The translations under genes and the position numbers were made by a program. Below the pieces are notes generated by a model that was given only the letters and a program-made list of their open reading frames with translations, searched no databases and had not been told where the DNA came from. Below, in pieces: positions 24,644 through 33,160 of a DNA stretch of 43,954 nucleotides (position 1 is its first letter; every line of letters begins with the position of its first letter). This DNA comes from an uncultured Olsenella sp. GTDB lineage: Bacteria; Actinomycetota; Coriobacteriia; Coriobacteriales; Atopobiaceae. The stretch lies in NCBI GenBank assembly GCA_900314535.1, contig OMVT01000020.1, positions 1 through 43,954 on the forward strand. The letters run 5' to 3'.

Positions 24644-25594
24644 CTAGTGGCGTTCTTCTTCGTGGACGCTCTCGTACGGCACGACCTTCTTGAGAAGCCC
24701 TGTCTTCGTCTTTGCCATGCGGTTCCCGAAGGAAAGCAGGAACGCTTCGGGGTCGTCCATCTGATCGAAGCGTGCGCCGATGAAGCCTTCACGCGTGAAG
24801 CGCACCGAGAGGACGTAGGCATCTTCAAGATCGCCGTCCCTGTTCCTGCGCTGCGTATAGCCGGAAAGCGTGATAGCGGGAAGCGCCGGATTGGCAGCGA
24901 AGATGGCTGCAGCCAGATAGACAGCAAGACTCTCGATGCAGCGCACATAGTTTGCATGTGCCTCAGCCGCGGGGATTCGGTGCTCTGCGAGAGTGCCTTT
25001 TGCGGTCAAGCTCTCTTCCTCGTCGGGGATATCCTCGATTTCAGGGAGGTCCACGTCGAGCATGAGCGTACGTGATGCTGCATCGAATTCGTAGGAGGCA
25101 GAGAAGAGGTAGGGCACCTGCAGCTGCTTCAGGATCACGGCGCAGGATGCTTCGACGGCCTCTTCCGCAAGCGCCGCCGCAGAATCGAGTGCGGCGACCG
25201 AAGGCGCCTTCCTGTGGAGCTCGAGATAGGGCGAGAGGATCTCCTGAAGCGGTTGCGGCTCTTCCTGTACGGCTGGGGCTTCCTTCTCTCTGGAAGAAAG
25301 CTTCTTCTCTGCCCTGCCTTCGGCTTCGGACCGCTCCTTCTCCTTGCTTGCTGCCCCTTCTATCTTCTTCACGACGTCCTTGAAGTTCACGCCGACGCCT
25401 TTGTCGGAGAGCTTCGTGCGTGACGAGAGACCTGTGCCAGGCAGTCCAGCGTTGAGATAGGTGCCCTTCTGTCCGGTGCTGACCGAGAGGCCCTTCATGC
25501 CAGGCACATGGGCCGAGAACGAGAGTCCCGATTTCGAAATATTGATGCGGAATGCCGGACCGAGCTTGATGCTCTTGCGGAAACGTATGGACAT
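24644..25594 (-). CDS. DUF4236 domain protein
   Basis: A 316-residue protein. Its first 60 residues are a textbook DUF4236 domain (MSIRFRKSIKLGPAFRINIS at the start, SKSGLSFS, then GTYLNAGLPGTGLSSRT). A charged Glu/Lys-rich linker follows (about 80-120), then an unrecognised alpha/beta region with repeated acidic clusters. The function of DUF4236 is not known. The ATG at 25594 has GAGGAGGAAGG directly upstream. It starts about 80 nt beyond the terminator of the hypA operon, so it has its own promoter, and it probably continues into the PHP gene. Confidence 0.85.
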   Translation of the reverse strand: MSIRFRKSIKLGPAFRINISKSGLSFSAHVPGMKGLSVSTGQKGTYLNAGLPGTGLSSRTKLSDKGVGVNFKDVVKKIEGAASKEKERSEAEGRAEKKLSSREKEAPAVQEEPQPLQEILSPYLELHRKAPSVAALDSAAALAEEAVEASCAVILKQLQVPYLFSASYEFDAASRTLMLDVDLPEIEDIPDEEESLTAKGTLAEHRIPAAEAHANYVRCIESLAVYLAAAIFAANPALPAITLSGYTQRRNRDGDLEDAYVLSVRFTREGFIGARFDQMDDPEAFLLSFGNRMAKTKTGLLKKVVPYESVHEEERH

Positions 25595-25675
25595 GGCCTT
25601 CCTCCTCAAATAGGAGACCTAGGAATTGTCTGCCTCTATCCTATCCGAGATGCGGGATTCTGCACGCATGGAAAA

Positions 25676-25705
25676 GGCCCTCCGGCTGTTTGAGACCGGA
25701 GGGCC
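25676..25705 (-). terminator. Terminator of the flavoprotein-hypB-hypA operon
   Basis: GGCCCTCCGG (25676-25685) and CCGGAGGGCC (25696-25705) form a perfect 10-bp stem with a 10-nt loop, followed on the minus strand by TTTTCC. It lies 23 nt after the hypA stop. Confidence 0.88.
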
Positions 25706-25728
25706 ACAGAATCATATGCAGATGCTTG

Positions 25729-26073
25729 TCAGACAGCCTGGATATCCCGGATCATCACATCGCGGCCGCTTACGAGGCAGGTATGGTAGCCGCCGCAGTA
25801 GGGACATGCCTTGCCATATTCTGTCGTGCGGTAGGTCTTCCTGCAGTCCTGACAGTACGACTTTCCTTCGACGACGATGAGGTTGAGCTCGCACTCCTGC
25901 ATATAGCGGGTCTTCTTGATGGCCCACTGGTAGCAGTCGCGGAAGTAGTCGGGAACGATCGTCGAGACCTCCCCCACCTCGAGGTCGAGCTTCATGACCT
26001 TGTGCACATGGTTCTCCTCGGCCGCCTTCTCGACCATATCGATCACATGGACGACGATGCCGAGCTCATGCAT
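25729..26073 (-). CDS. hypA: Nickel metallochaperone HypA
   Basis: Delivers nickel to [NiFe] hydrogenase (and in some bacteria urease) together with the GTPase HypB. The 114 residues start with the obligatory MHE nickel-binding N-terminus (MHELGIVVHV) and carry a zinc site of two CxxC pairs (CQDC and CPYC). AAGGAA precedes the ATG. It is last in an operon with hypB and two flavoprotein genes. No hypCDEF and no hydrogenase, urease or CODH subunit is in the window, so the nickel client is unknown. Confidence 0.94.
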   Translation of the reverse strand: MHELGIVVHVIDMVEKAAEENHVHKVMKLDLEVGEVSTIVPDYFRDCYQWAIKKTRYMQECELNLIVVEGKSYCQDCRKTYRTTEYGKACPYCGGYHTCLVSGRDVMIRDIQAV

Positions 26074-26093
26074 GGGCGGATTCCTTCCTGGAA

Positions 26094-26126
26094 GGTGCGC
26101 CTGGATTGCAGACGTCCAGGCGCACC
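26094..26126 (-). other. Intercistronic hairpin between the Fe-S flavoprotein gene and hypA
   Basis: GGTGCGCCTGGA (26094-26105) and TCCAGGCGCACC (26115-26126) form a perfect 12-bp stem with a 9-nt loop. It is not followed by a T-tract on the minus strand. It probably tunes hypA expression by partial termination or mRNA processing. Confidence 0.7.
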
Positions 26127-26136
26127 GAGATTCTTG

Positions 26137-29037
26137 CTAGTGCTTTTCCTCTTCGACCGCATTGCCGGTGTTCGGATGGGCTGCCTGCCAATCCTTGCCG
26201 TGCGTGCGCTCGTACTCCTTGCGCTTCGCGCGCATGATCTTCGCTTCCTCGGAGCCCGAGTTTGCGACAATCTTGACCATGCGCTTCAGCTGGTAGGCAG
26301 CAAGGCCTCCGACCTTGTCCTCTGCCTTCCTCATCGTGCTCATCTCAGGATGGTCGCGATAGAGGTGGATGGCATCGAACTGGCAGCGCGTCGTGCAGAT
26401 GCCGCAGCCGATGCACTTGTTCGGATCGACGACCGAGGCACCGCAGCCAAGGCAGCGAGAGCACTCGCGCTCGACCTGCTCAGGCGTGAGCGTGCCGGAG
26501 ACATCGCGGAAGCGATCTTTGCCTTCCGGCTTTGCGACCGGCTCCTGGCGCTGGTAGGTGTCATAGGAGCCGAAGGAGAGGTCGTCCTTATCGAAGGGCT
26601 GGTAGTCGTGCCTGTCCCTGCCTATCGTCATCGATGCATTCTCATGCACGAAGCGGTGGAGCGACTCTGCAGCATGGTGTCCTTCGGCGATTGCGTCGAT
26701 CACGAACTTCGGGCCCGTGTAGACGTCGCCGCCGACGAAGATCGAAGGCTCACCCGTCTGGAACGTGAGCTCGTCAGCAACCGGATAGTTGCCGTGGTGG
26801 AACTCGACCTTCGTGCCATCAAGCAGCTTGCCCCAATCGATGGCCTGGCCGATAGCAAAGACGATCTTGTCGCACTCGATCGTGCGTGTCTCGGATTCGT
26901 CGTAGAGCGGCGAGAAGCGGTGGGTCTCAGGATCGATCGTGCGCGTGCACTTCTTGAGGACGATGCCCGCGACATGCCCCGCTGCATCGACGAGGACCTC
27001 CTTCGGCCCCCAGCCGCACTCGACTAAGACATGATCGGCAAGCGTCTCCTGGATCTCATTCTCGGAGGCAGGCATCTCATCCCTGGCCTCGAGCGAGACC
27101 ATATGGACCTCGTCGGCGCCACGGCGTGCAGCATTCCTCGCGCAGTCGACAGCGACATTGCCGCCGCCGATCACGACAACCTTGCCCGACATTGCCGGGT
27201 TGCCCTCAGCCATGGACTCCTGCAGATAATGGACAGCGATATCGGTGCCTTCTGCGGTATCGTTTGCGACACCCGGGCGACGTCCGCCCTGGCAGCCGAT
27301 TGCGATATAGAAGGCCTGATAGCCCTGCCTCTTGAGGTCTTCAAGGGTGATGTCCTTGCCGATCTCGACGCCGCAGCGGATCTCGACGCCCTGATCCTTG
27401 ATGAGGTCGATCTCCTTCTGGATGACATCCTTCTCGAGCTTGTAGGTCGGGATGCCGTACTGCATCATGCCGCCAGGAAGCTCATGCTTCTCGAAGACGG
27501 TTGACTTATAGCCGAGGAGGGCCAGGTAGTAGGCACAGCTCAGGCCTGCAGGGCCGGCACCGATGATTGCGATCTTCTCGTCGAAGTGTCCCCCGACGGA
27601 AGGCACGGCCTTTTTTGCAGCAAACTGCTTCTCCTGGGCAAGGTCGAAGTCGGCCACGAACTTCTTGACCTCGTCTATGGAGACCGGCGCATCGATCGTG
27701 CCCCTTGTGCAGGCATCCTCGCAGCGCTTGTTGCAGATCCTGCCGCAGACAGCCGGGAAGGGGTTCTGCGTCTTGATGAGGCCGACTGCTTCCTGGTACT
27801 TGCCCTCGCGCGCCTTCCTGAGATAGGCCTGGACAGGCACGTGTGCCGGACAGGCCGCCTTGCAGGGAGAGGAGCCCGTCGGCCACGTATTGTGCATGCG
27901 GGCCGTATCGCGGTAGTTCTCGTCCCAGGCATACTTGCCCCAGTGGATGGCATCAGGCAGGATGGACTTCGGATACTTCGGGAGCGTGCCATCCTTCTTG
28001 CAGATCTTCTGGCCGAGCTTCACGGCTCCTGCCGGGCAGGACTCGACACAGAGGCCGCAGGCAACGCAGTTCTCCGGCGTGACCTTTGCCGTATAGGCGG
28101 AGCGGGACAGGTTCGGCGTATTGAAGAGCATGCTCGTGCGCAGGGCGTTGCAGATCTTCACATCGCAGTTGCAGATGTCGAAGATCTTCGTCTCGCCGTC
28201 GATGTTCGTGATCTGGTGGACGAAGCCGTTGTCCTCTGCCTTCTGGATGATCTCGAGCGCCTCATCGGACGTGATGTAGTGGGCACGGTGCGTCTCGACC
28301 GTGTAGTCAGCCATATCGCCGACCTGGATGCACCAGTCCTCGGGGTCGTCAGCGCAGCCCTCGCCGAGCTTCGTGCGCGAGTAGCGGCAGGAGCACATGC
28401 CAGCAGAGATGTGTCCCTCATACTTCTTGAGCCAGTAGGAGATGCGCTCCTTGTCGATGGCCTCGTTCTGGAAATTCACAGCCTCCTCGACGGGGATGAC
28501 ATGCATGCCGATGCCGTCTCCTCCGGGTGGGACCATCTCGGTGATGCCGGCCAGAGGAACGAACGTCATGCGCTCGAAGAATGAAGCGACGGCAGGGTTC
28601 TTGTCGATGCGGTCCTTCGTCGAATTGAAGAGCTCGGCAGAGCCTGGCACGAAGTACGGAAGCCTCCAGCGCTTCGTGTGCGGTGCATCCTTGATGGGGC
28701 CGTTGTCGTCGTAGTGGTCGCCGTAGTCATACTCGAGGATGCCGATGACGGACATGTCGTCCAGGAGCTTCTGCAGATGGACCGGCTCCATGTCCGGTTC
28801 GAGCTTCATGAGGTCCTCGAACTCGTAGAACTTCCTGACCTTCATCTTGTTGCCGAGCTCGACCATCTCGTCGGTCAGGACCTCCTTGAGGCCCCAGTAC
28901 TCGGGATCGTCGGTCTTGACGCCAGTGATTTTGTGCTTCACGACGTCCGTGATCTTGCGGCCGAGCTTGGCCACGGCCGCATTGCGCTCCGCCTCGTTCT
29001 GGTAGATGGAGCGAGGGGATTCGAACTGTTCAGACAT
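26137..29037 (-). CDS. Large Fe-S flavoprotein: ferredoxin-like modules fused to a GltD-type NAD(P)H:acceptor oxidoreductase
   Basis: A 966-residue cytoplasmic fusion. Residues 1-200 are an unrecognised, partly winged-helix-like region. A Cys-rich block follows (C215, C217, C228, C236, C289, C291, C296), then a ferredoxin motif CVACGLCVESC (C324-C334). Residues 390-800 match the glutamate synthase small subunit/pyridine nucleotide oxidoreductase family: a Cys set at C392, C396, C431, C435, C439, C443, an FAD site GAGPAGLS (493-500) and an NAD(P) site GGGNVAVDCARN (624-635). The C-terminus has another cysteine cluster (C859, C862, C865) and a ferredoxin motif CIGCGICTTRC (C875-C885). It is built to pass electrons from NAD(P)H through FAD to several clusters. 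It starts 3 nt after hypB. Substrate unknown. Confidence 0.85.
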   Translation of the reverse strand: MSEQFESPRSIYQNEAERNAAVAKLGRKITDVVKHKITGVKTDDPEYWGLKEVLTDEMVELGNKMKVRKFYEFEDLMKLEPDMEPVHLQKLLDDMSVIGILEYDYGDHYDDNGPIKDAPHTKRWRLPYFVPGSAELFNSTKDRIDKNPAVASFFERMTFVPLAGITEMVPPGGDGIGMHVIPVEEAVNFQNEAIDKERISYWLKKYEGHISAGMCSCRYSRTKLGEGCADDPEDWCIQVGDMADYTVETHRAHYITSDEALEIIQKAEDNGFVHQITNIDGETKIFDICNCDVKICNALRTSMLFNTPNLSRSAYTAKVTPENCVACGLCVESCPAGAVKLGQKICKKDGTLPKYPKSILPDAIHWGKYAWDENYRDTARMHNTWPTGSSPCKAACPAHVPVQAYLRKAREGKYQEAVGLIKTQNPFPAVCGRICNKRCEDACTRGTIDAPVSIDEVKKFVADFDLAQEKQFAAKKAVPSVGGHFDEKIAIIGAGPAGLSCAYYLALLGYKSTVFEKHELPGGMMQYGIPTYKLEKDVIQKEIDLIKDQGVEIRCGVEIGKDITLEDLKRQGYQAFYIAIGCQGGRRPGVANDTAEGTDIAVHYLQESMAEGNPAMSGKVVVIGGGNVAVDCARNAARRGADEVHMVSLEARDEMPASENEIQETLADHVLVECGWGPKEVLVDAAGHVAGIVLKKCTRTIDPETHRFSPLYDESETRTIECDKIVFAIGQAIDWGKLLDGTKVEFHHGNYPVADELTFQTGEPSIFVGGDVYTGPKFVIDAIAEGHHAAESLHRFVHENASMTIGRDRHDYQPFDKDDLSFGSYDTYQRQEPVAKPEGKDRFRDVSGTLTPEQVERECSRCLGCGASVVDPNKCIGCGICTTRCQFDAIHLYRDHPEMSTMRKAEDKVGGLAAYQLKRMVKIVANSGSEEAKIMRAKRKEYERTHGKDWQAAHPNTGNAVEEEKH

Positions 29038-29040
29038 GGC

Positions 29041-29712
29041 TTAGGCCCTCCATGCTTCGTAGGCGCGCTCGATCCAGGCAGCAAGCTCATCTGTGCCGTC
29101 TCCTGTCTTGGCGGAGATCTGGATGAGGTCGCAGCTGTCGTTCCGGTCCCTCAGATACTTCCTGAACGTATCGAGGTCGAAGTCGAAGTACGGCAGGACG
29201 TCGCACTTGTTGAGGATCACGACGTCTGCCTTCTCGAACATGAGCGGGTACTTGAGCGGCTTGTCGTCTCCCTCAGGAACAGAAAGGATCACAGCATTGA
29301 TGGCTGCACCGGTATCGAACTCTGCCGGGCAGACGAGGTTGCCCACGTTCTCGAGGAAGACGATGTCAGAAGGCATGTCCCCGAGAGAATCGATTCCCTG
29401 CTCAGTCATGCCGGCATCGAGGTGGCACATGCCGCCCGTGTGGAGCTGCACGGCATGTGCACCTGTCTCTTCCTGGATCTCGTCGGCGTCGATGGCACCG
29501 TCGATGTCTGCTTCCATGACGGAAACGGAGTGGTTCTGGGCGAGCTTCGGGATGAGGGCCTTGAGCGTCGAAGTCTTTCCGGCACCAGGCGAGCTCATCA
29601 CATTGATGAGGAAGGTGCCCCTCTTCTTGAGGCTCTGGCGGAGCTTCTCTGCCTCGGCATCATTGTCGGCAAAGACGCTCTCCTTGAGCTCGATGATCTT
29701 GATTTCTTCCAT
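29041..29712 (-). CDS. hypB: Hydrogenase/nickel-insertion GTPase HypB
   Basis: A GTPase that works with HypA to insert nickel. The start is ATG 29712 (223 residues); the longer frame upstream overlaps the neighbouring gene. The P-loop is SSPGAGKTS (40-48), the metal-binding pair C96-H97 lies in GGMCHLDAG, and the base motif is NKCD. It lacks the N-terminal His-rich tract and CxxCGC motif found in some HypB proteins, so it has no obvious nickel store. It sits between two flavoprotein genes, with gaps of 16 and 3 nt. Confidence 0.95.
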   Translation of the reverse strand: MEEIKIIELKESVFADNDAEAEKLRQSLKKRGTFLINVMSSPGAGKTSTLKALIPKLAQNHSVSVMEADIDGAIDADEIQEETGAHAVQLHTGGMCHLDAGMTEQGIDSLGDMPSDIVFLENVGNLVCPAEFDTGAAINAVILSVPEGDDKPLKYPLMFEKADVVILNKCDVLPYFDFDLDTFRKYLRDRNDSCDLIQISAKTGDGTDELAAWIERAYEAWRA

Positions 29713-29728
29713 GTGACCCAAGCCTTGT

Positions 29729-31108
29729 CTAATCAGTGAAGAAGCGGCGCACGAGGTCCTTGGAGTACTCGACCGTCTCCTCCATGTCGCCGAATGCCAT
29801 GACCTCGCCAGCGAAGTAGGTATTCTTCTCGCCCTGGAGCGCCTCGACCTTGTCGTACCAGCCGTCAGCATAGTCCTTGCAGGACACATGCGGGAAGTAG
29901 TACCAGTCATCGATGCGCTCTGTCTTGACGACAGGAAGGCCCGACTTTGCCATGTCGGCAAGCGTCGTGTCGCGGGCCTCTTCGAACGGCACGTCCTTCA
30001 TGCCCTCATGGTTCCTGAGCGTGAAGGTGACGAGCGGCTGCGGTCCGCAGTCCGGCCAGCGGTGATAGAAGACCATGAGATGTCCGCGGGTCTCGGGCGT
30101 CATGTTCGCGAAATAGTAGTAGGAGATGTCAGGCGACTTCTCGTCTTCTGTCCTCACTGCCATCGTGAAGTATTCCTTGTTCTGGATCTTGGAGAAGAGC
30201 TCGGTCTCTTCTGCGGTCGGGTCGCCGTAGCCGAGGAACATCTCGAGCGGCGTGCAGATGATGAGCTTGTCGAAGACTTCCTCCTGCTTGCCGTTCAGCG
30301 TGACCGTGACCTTGCCGTCCTCGCGCTTGATGCCGGTGACCTCGGTATTGAGGACTGCCGGATGCTCGAGATGGCTGTTCACGCCCTGCCAGATGGACTC
30401 GGTGCCGTTCTTCCAGGTCCAGAGCCTGCCGGTGGACAGGAACTGCTTCACCGTGAAGGCATCGAGGTACTTGAGCACATAGGCTGTAGGGATCTCGTCG
30501 AAGTAGCCATAGCCGAAGGACGTGAAGGGGCCCTTCCAGACGAGCTCTGCATCCTCACAGTGATTGAGCTTCAGGAACTCCGAGAACGGCATCGAGAGGT
30601 CCTTGAGGTTCGGATTCTCTCCCTCGATGTGGGCAAGCTTGAGCTCGGGCGAAGGGCAGAGGCCCTCATAGCGGCCCTGGGCGACTCCACGGTGTCCGTT
30701 CACGTCGTAGCCCTTGTACTTCGTGGCAAGGAGCTTCGAGAGCTTGCGCATCTTCATGACCTTCTTGAGAAGAGCAAGCTTCGACTGCTTGATCGGGGTG
30801 CCATCGGTATTCGTGAAGCGGCGTCCCATGGCCGGGCCATCGGCATGGGTGGCTCCGCCGAACTCCTCGCACTCATGCACGGCGAAGTAGGTATCGCAGC
30901 CCATGACAGCACCCATCTCGATGGTGCGCTGCTCCTTCTTGCCGTCCTTTGTCGTGACTTCCATCTTCGGCGAGAATGCCTTGCCGCCGACACGTCCCGA
31001 CTTCTCATAGATCGTGTAGTTGTGGAAACCCTGCTTCTGCAGATACATTGCCATCGATGTTCCTGCGGGACCGCCACCTACGATGCAGATACGCTGGTTC
31101 TTGTCCAT
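29729..31108 (-). CDS. NAD(P)/FAD-dependent oxidoreductase (amine-oxidase/phytoene-desaturase-like fold)
   Basis: A 459-residue flavoprotein. The N-terminal dinucleotide-binding motif is CIVGGGPAGTSMAMYLQKQG, with the acidic ribose ligand in YTIYEKSGRVGGKAF, and the C-terminal FAD motif is around TYFAGEVMAFGDMEETVEYS. This is the flavin amine oxidase/desaturase layout, but the substrate-binding half is not recognised. The start is ATG 31108 with GAGAGGG upstream; the 29 codons before it lie in AT-rich promoter DNA. It is the first gene of the operon with hypB, the Fe-S flavoprotein and hypA. Confidence 0.82.
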   Translation of the reverse strand: MDKNQRICIVGGGPAGTSMAMYLQKQGFHNYTIYEKSGRVGGKAFSPKMEVTTKDGKKEQRTIEMGAVMGCDTYFAVHECEEFGGATHADGPAMGRRFTNTDGTPIKQSKLALLKKVMKMRKLSKLLATKYKGYDVNGHRGVAQGRYEGLCPSPELKLAHIEGENPNLKDLSMPFSEFLKLNHCEDAELVWKGPFTSFGYGYFDEIPTAYVLKYLDAFTVKQFLSTGRLWTWKNGTESIWQGVNSHLEHPAVLNTEVTGIKREDGKVTVTLNGKQEEVFDKLIICTPLEMFLGYGDPTAEETELFSKIQNKEYFTMAVRTEDEKSPDISYYYFANMTPETRGHLMVFYHRWPDCGPQPLVTFTLRNHEGMKDVPFEEARDTTLADMAKSGLPVVKTERIDDWYYFPHVSCKDYADGWYDKVEALQGEKNTYFAGEVMAFGDMEETVEYSKDLVRRFFTD

Positions 31109-31251
31109 ACAGACCCTCTCCCGTCTGTTGCTTTCCCAACACAGCAATTTCAGTATTCTACAAAAGAAGTACACAACTTGAACAAATTTCTTCAATATTT
31201 TTCTGAAGTATCTGAAAATTGGTACCTGATTGAGTCATGAAAGTGCAAAAA

Positions 31252-31275
31252 GGGAGCCTGCTGATGCAGACTCCC
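31252..31275 (-). terminator. Terminator of the isochorismatase-like gene
   Basis: On the minus strand GGGAGTCTGC and GCAGGCTCCC pair over a 4-nt loop with one G-U pair, followed by TTTTTGC. It lies 26 nt after the stop of the gene at 31302. Confidence 0.9.
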
Positions 31276-31301
31276 CCAGTTCGTGATTTCCTGTTCAGGA
31301 C

Positions 31302-31856
31302 TTACGCAAGCTCTGCCATTGCTTCATCTGCCGTGACAGGCTTCGTGCCGAAGCACTTCTGCATATGCTCGAGCGCCCCTTCCTGCGTCCCGACAAGGAA
31401 GGTCCTCGTTGCGTCGGTGACGACTTCCGTCGCATAGCCCAGGTTCCAGGCGTCGGCAAGCGTGTGGAGGACGCAGATGTTCGTGTCCTCGCCGACGGCA
31501 ATGAGCTTGGTGACTCCGAGCTCCCTGAGCGTCAGATCGAGGTCGGTTCCGAAGAATCCCGAATAGCGCCTCTTGGGGATGATGAAGTCAAGTGCGCCAG
31601 ATCCTGCCTCGAACTCTGGATTCGGACGTGCATCGCCCTTTATGCCATGGTCTCCCCAGAGCTCGAGCTCCTTGTCCACGCCCTTGATATGCTGGTCGCA
31701 GAGGAAGATGACGGGAAGCTCTGCTGCACGTGCAGCATCGACGACCGCAGCGGCCTTCCTTACGAGAGCCGCTTCTGCGGGGTCCTGCTTGTAGAGCGTG
31801 TCGTCTGCTCCGGAAACGAGGACATCGATCACGAGGACCGCGGTATCTTTCTTCAT
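31302..31856 (-). CDS. Cysteine hydrolase, isochorismatase/nicotinamidase family
   Basis: A 184-residue alpha/beta hydrolase of the isochorismatase-like superfamily. The catalytic triad candidates are the Asp in VLVIDVL near the N-terminus, the Lys in IPKRRYSGFFGTDL and the Cys in GEDTNICVLHTLADA. The family includes nicotinamidases and other amidases; the substrate is not clear. It starts 2 nt after the stop of the thioesterase gene and ends at a strong terminator. Confidence 0.9.
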   Translation of the reverse strand: MKKDTAVLVIDVLVSGADDTLYKQDPAEAALVRKAAAVVDAARAAELPVIFLCDQHIKGVDKELELWGDHGIKGDARPNPEFEAGSGALDFIIPKRRYSGFFGTDLDLTLRELGVTKLIAVGEDTNICVLHTLADAWNLGYATEVVTDATRTFLVGTQEGALEHMQKCFGTKPVTADEAMAELA

Positions 31857-31858
31857 GG

Positions 31859-32317
31859 CTATCTCTCCTTAGTATCCGTTGTGCCCGATATGCGTGCGAG
31901 AACATCTTCGGGAATCTCTCCGACGGCAAAGCCGGTCGAGCTCATGCGTGCCACGTAGGTGCCAAGCTCATCTGTGATCCTGGCAGAATAGAAGGCAAGG
32001 TGGCGCCCGTCACGCTCCGCTCTGGCTTCTGCGATCAGGCGGGTGCCCTTCACGGTCGTCAGGAAATCGATCGAGCAGCTCACTGCCACATGGGCCGTGC
32101 CCGTGGCATTCGAAGCGACGGCTATTGCGAAGTCGCCGAGCGTGAAGATGGCACCGCCCATTACTTCGTTCCTCTGGTTCCTGTGGCGCCTCTCGATTTC
32201 GAAGCTCACGCGGGCATATCCAGGACGTGCCTCTTCGATCCTGCAGCCGCAGGCATCGCTCGCGAAATGGTCCTCGGCAAAGAGCCTCTTGAGCTCCTCT
32301 GTGCCAGGCTCTGCCAC
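31859..32317 (-). CDS. PaaI-like hotdog-fold thioesterase
   Basis: A 152-residue acyl-CoA thioesterase-like protein. The hotdog helix and catalytic region read RNEVMGGAIFTLGDFAIAVASN, and the central strand is SCSIDFLTTVKGTRLIAEAR. The start was set at GTG 32317, because GGAGGGAGG lies just upstream of it and inside the frame after the ATG at 32332. It runs directly into the isochorismatase-like gene (2-nt gap). The acyl-CoA substrate is unknown. Confidence 0.87.
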   Translation of the reverse strand: MAEPGTEELKRLFAEDHFASDACGCRIEEARPGYARVSFEIERRHRNQRNEVMGGAIFTLGDFAIAVASNATGTAHVAVSCSIDFLTTVKGTRLIAEARAERDGRHLAFYSARITDELGTYVARMSSTGFAVGEIPEDVLARISGTTDTKER

Positions 32318-32412
32318 GCTGCCTCCCTCCATCGGCGTTTATGCATCCAGAATGGCAGCATATAGCCGCTTATGGAAGAGGCGCAACGCACAGGAAACGG
32401 AAATGGCCTTTG

Positions 32413-33159
32413 TCAGATGGGGCGTGGCGCCTGCTTGAGGTATTGCCGTGCGTGCTGCCAGCCAGGATAGGCACGGGTGAGCTCCCGATAGAATGCAGCG
32501 CTGTGGTTGGGAACAATCAGATGGCATGCTTCGTGGCAGGCCACAGCTTCGGCACAGAATATGGGATAAGCGGAGAGTGCCGAGGCGAGCCTGATCTGGC
32601 CTGTGCCGGTCGAGCAGGAGCCCCACCGCGTCTTCATGTCCCGTACATGCCAGCCGGAAGCTGCTGCTCCGACGCGTACTTCGGCCTGCTCTGCCAGCTC
32701 GGGAAGCCGCGTCTCGAGAGCAAGCCTGCGCACTTCACGGATGGCATCATGCCGAATCTGGCACCCCTCATCGCTGTCTTCGAGCGCCGTGCGGCCGAGT
32801 CTGAGCGTCACGGTCTTCTTATCCAGATCGAAGGAGACGGATTGCCTGCTTGATTGGACTTCCTCGAGCATTACGGTGCAGGGCTCGCCCCAGAGCATCG
32901 TGTGGGAGCCGGAAAGGTAGCGCTCGGCGGATATGGCAGAGATCCTTCTCCTGGATGCCGCCATCTTCTCCTCTATCCATGCCTGGCGCTCATCCAGGAA
33001 GGACTGGGCAAAAGCACGGGAGCAGCGAAGCGGGATCGACATGACACAGCGTCCCTCACGGGTTACACGCAGATTGAGATTCCTGACATGGCGCTTCGTG
33101 ACCTCCACGGGGGTGTCACCTGCATAGAGGATGAAGGAGACGCCTTCCTGCGAAGGCAT
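32413..33159 (-). CDS. YgjP-like (M48-related) zinc metallopeptidase
   Basis: A 248-residue protein of the YgjP/UPF0016-like metal-dependent hydrolase family. The tail holds the zinc motif HEACHLIVPNH (HExxH plus downstream His), and before it TRWGSC, which is diagnostic for this family. The N-terminal half (VTRHVRNLNLRV-type strand, LDERQAWIEEKM helix) fits as well. The start is ATG 33159, one nucleotide after the stop of the small membrane protein; an in-frame GTG at 33204 would overlap it. The physiological substrate is unknown; family members are poorly studied. Confidence 0.88.
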   Translation of the reverse strand: MPSQEGVSFILYAGDTPVEVTKRHVRNLNLRVTREGRCVMSIPLRCSRAFAQSFLDERQAWIEEKMAASRRRISAISAERYLSGSHTMLWGEPCTVMLEEVQSSRQSVSFDLDKKTVTLRLGRTALEDSDEGCQIRHDAIREVRRLALETRLPELAEQAEVRVGAAASGWHVRDMKTRWGSCSTGTGQIRLASALSAYPIFCAEAVACHEACHLIVPNHSAAFYRELTRAYPGWQHARQYLKQAPRPI

Positions 33160-33160
33160 C

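Noticed and set aside
25729..31108. Reading the hypAB cluster as a hydrogenase operon
   Set aside because: No NiFe large or small subunit and no hypCDEF in the window; the neighbours are flavoproteins.
25690..31240. Long plus-strand frames (25690-27027, 29888-31240) over the hypAB operon
   Set aside because: Antisense to well-supported flavoprotein genes; products are Leu/Val/Asp-rich shadows without motifs.
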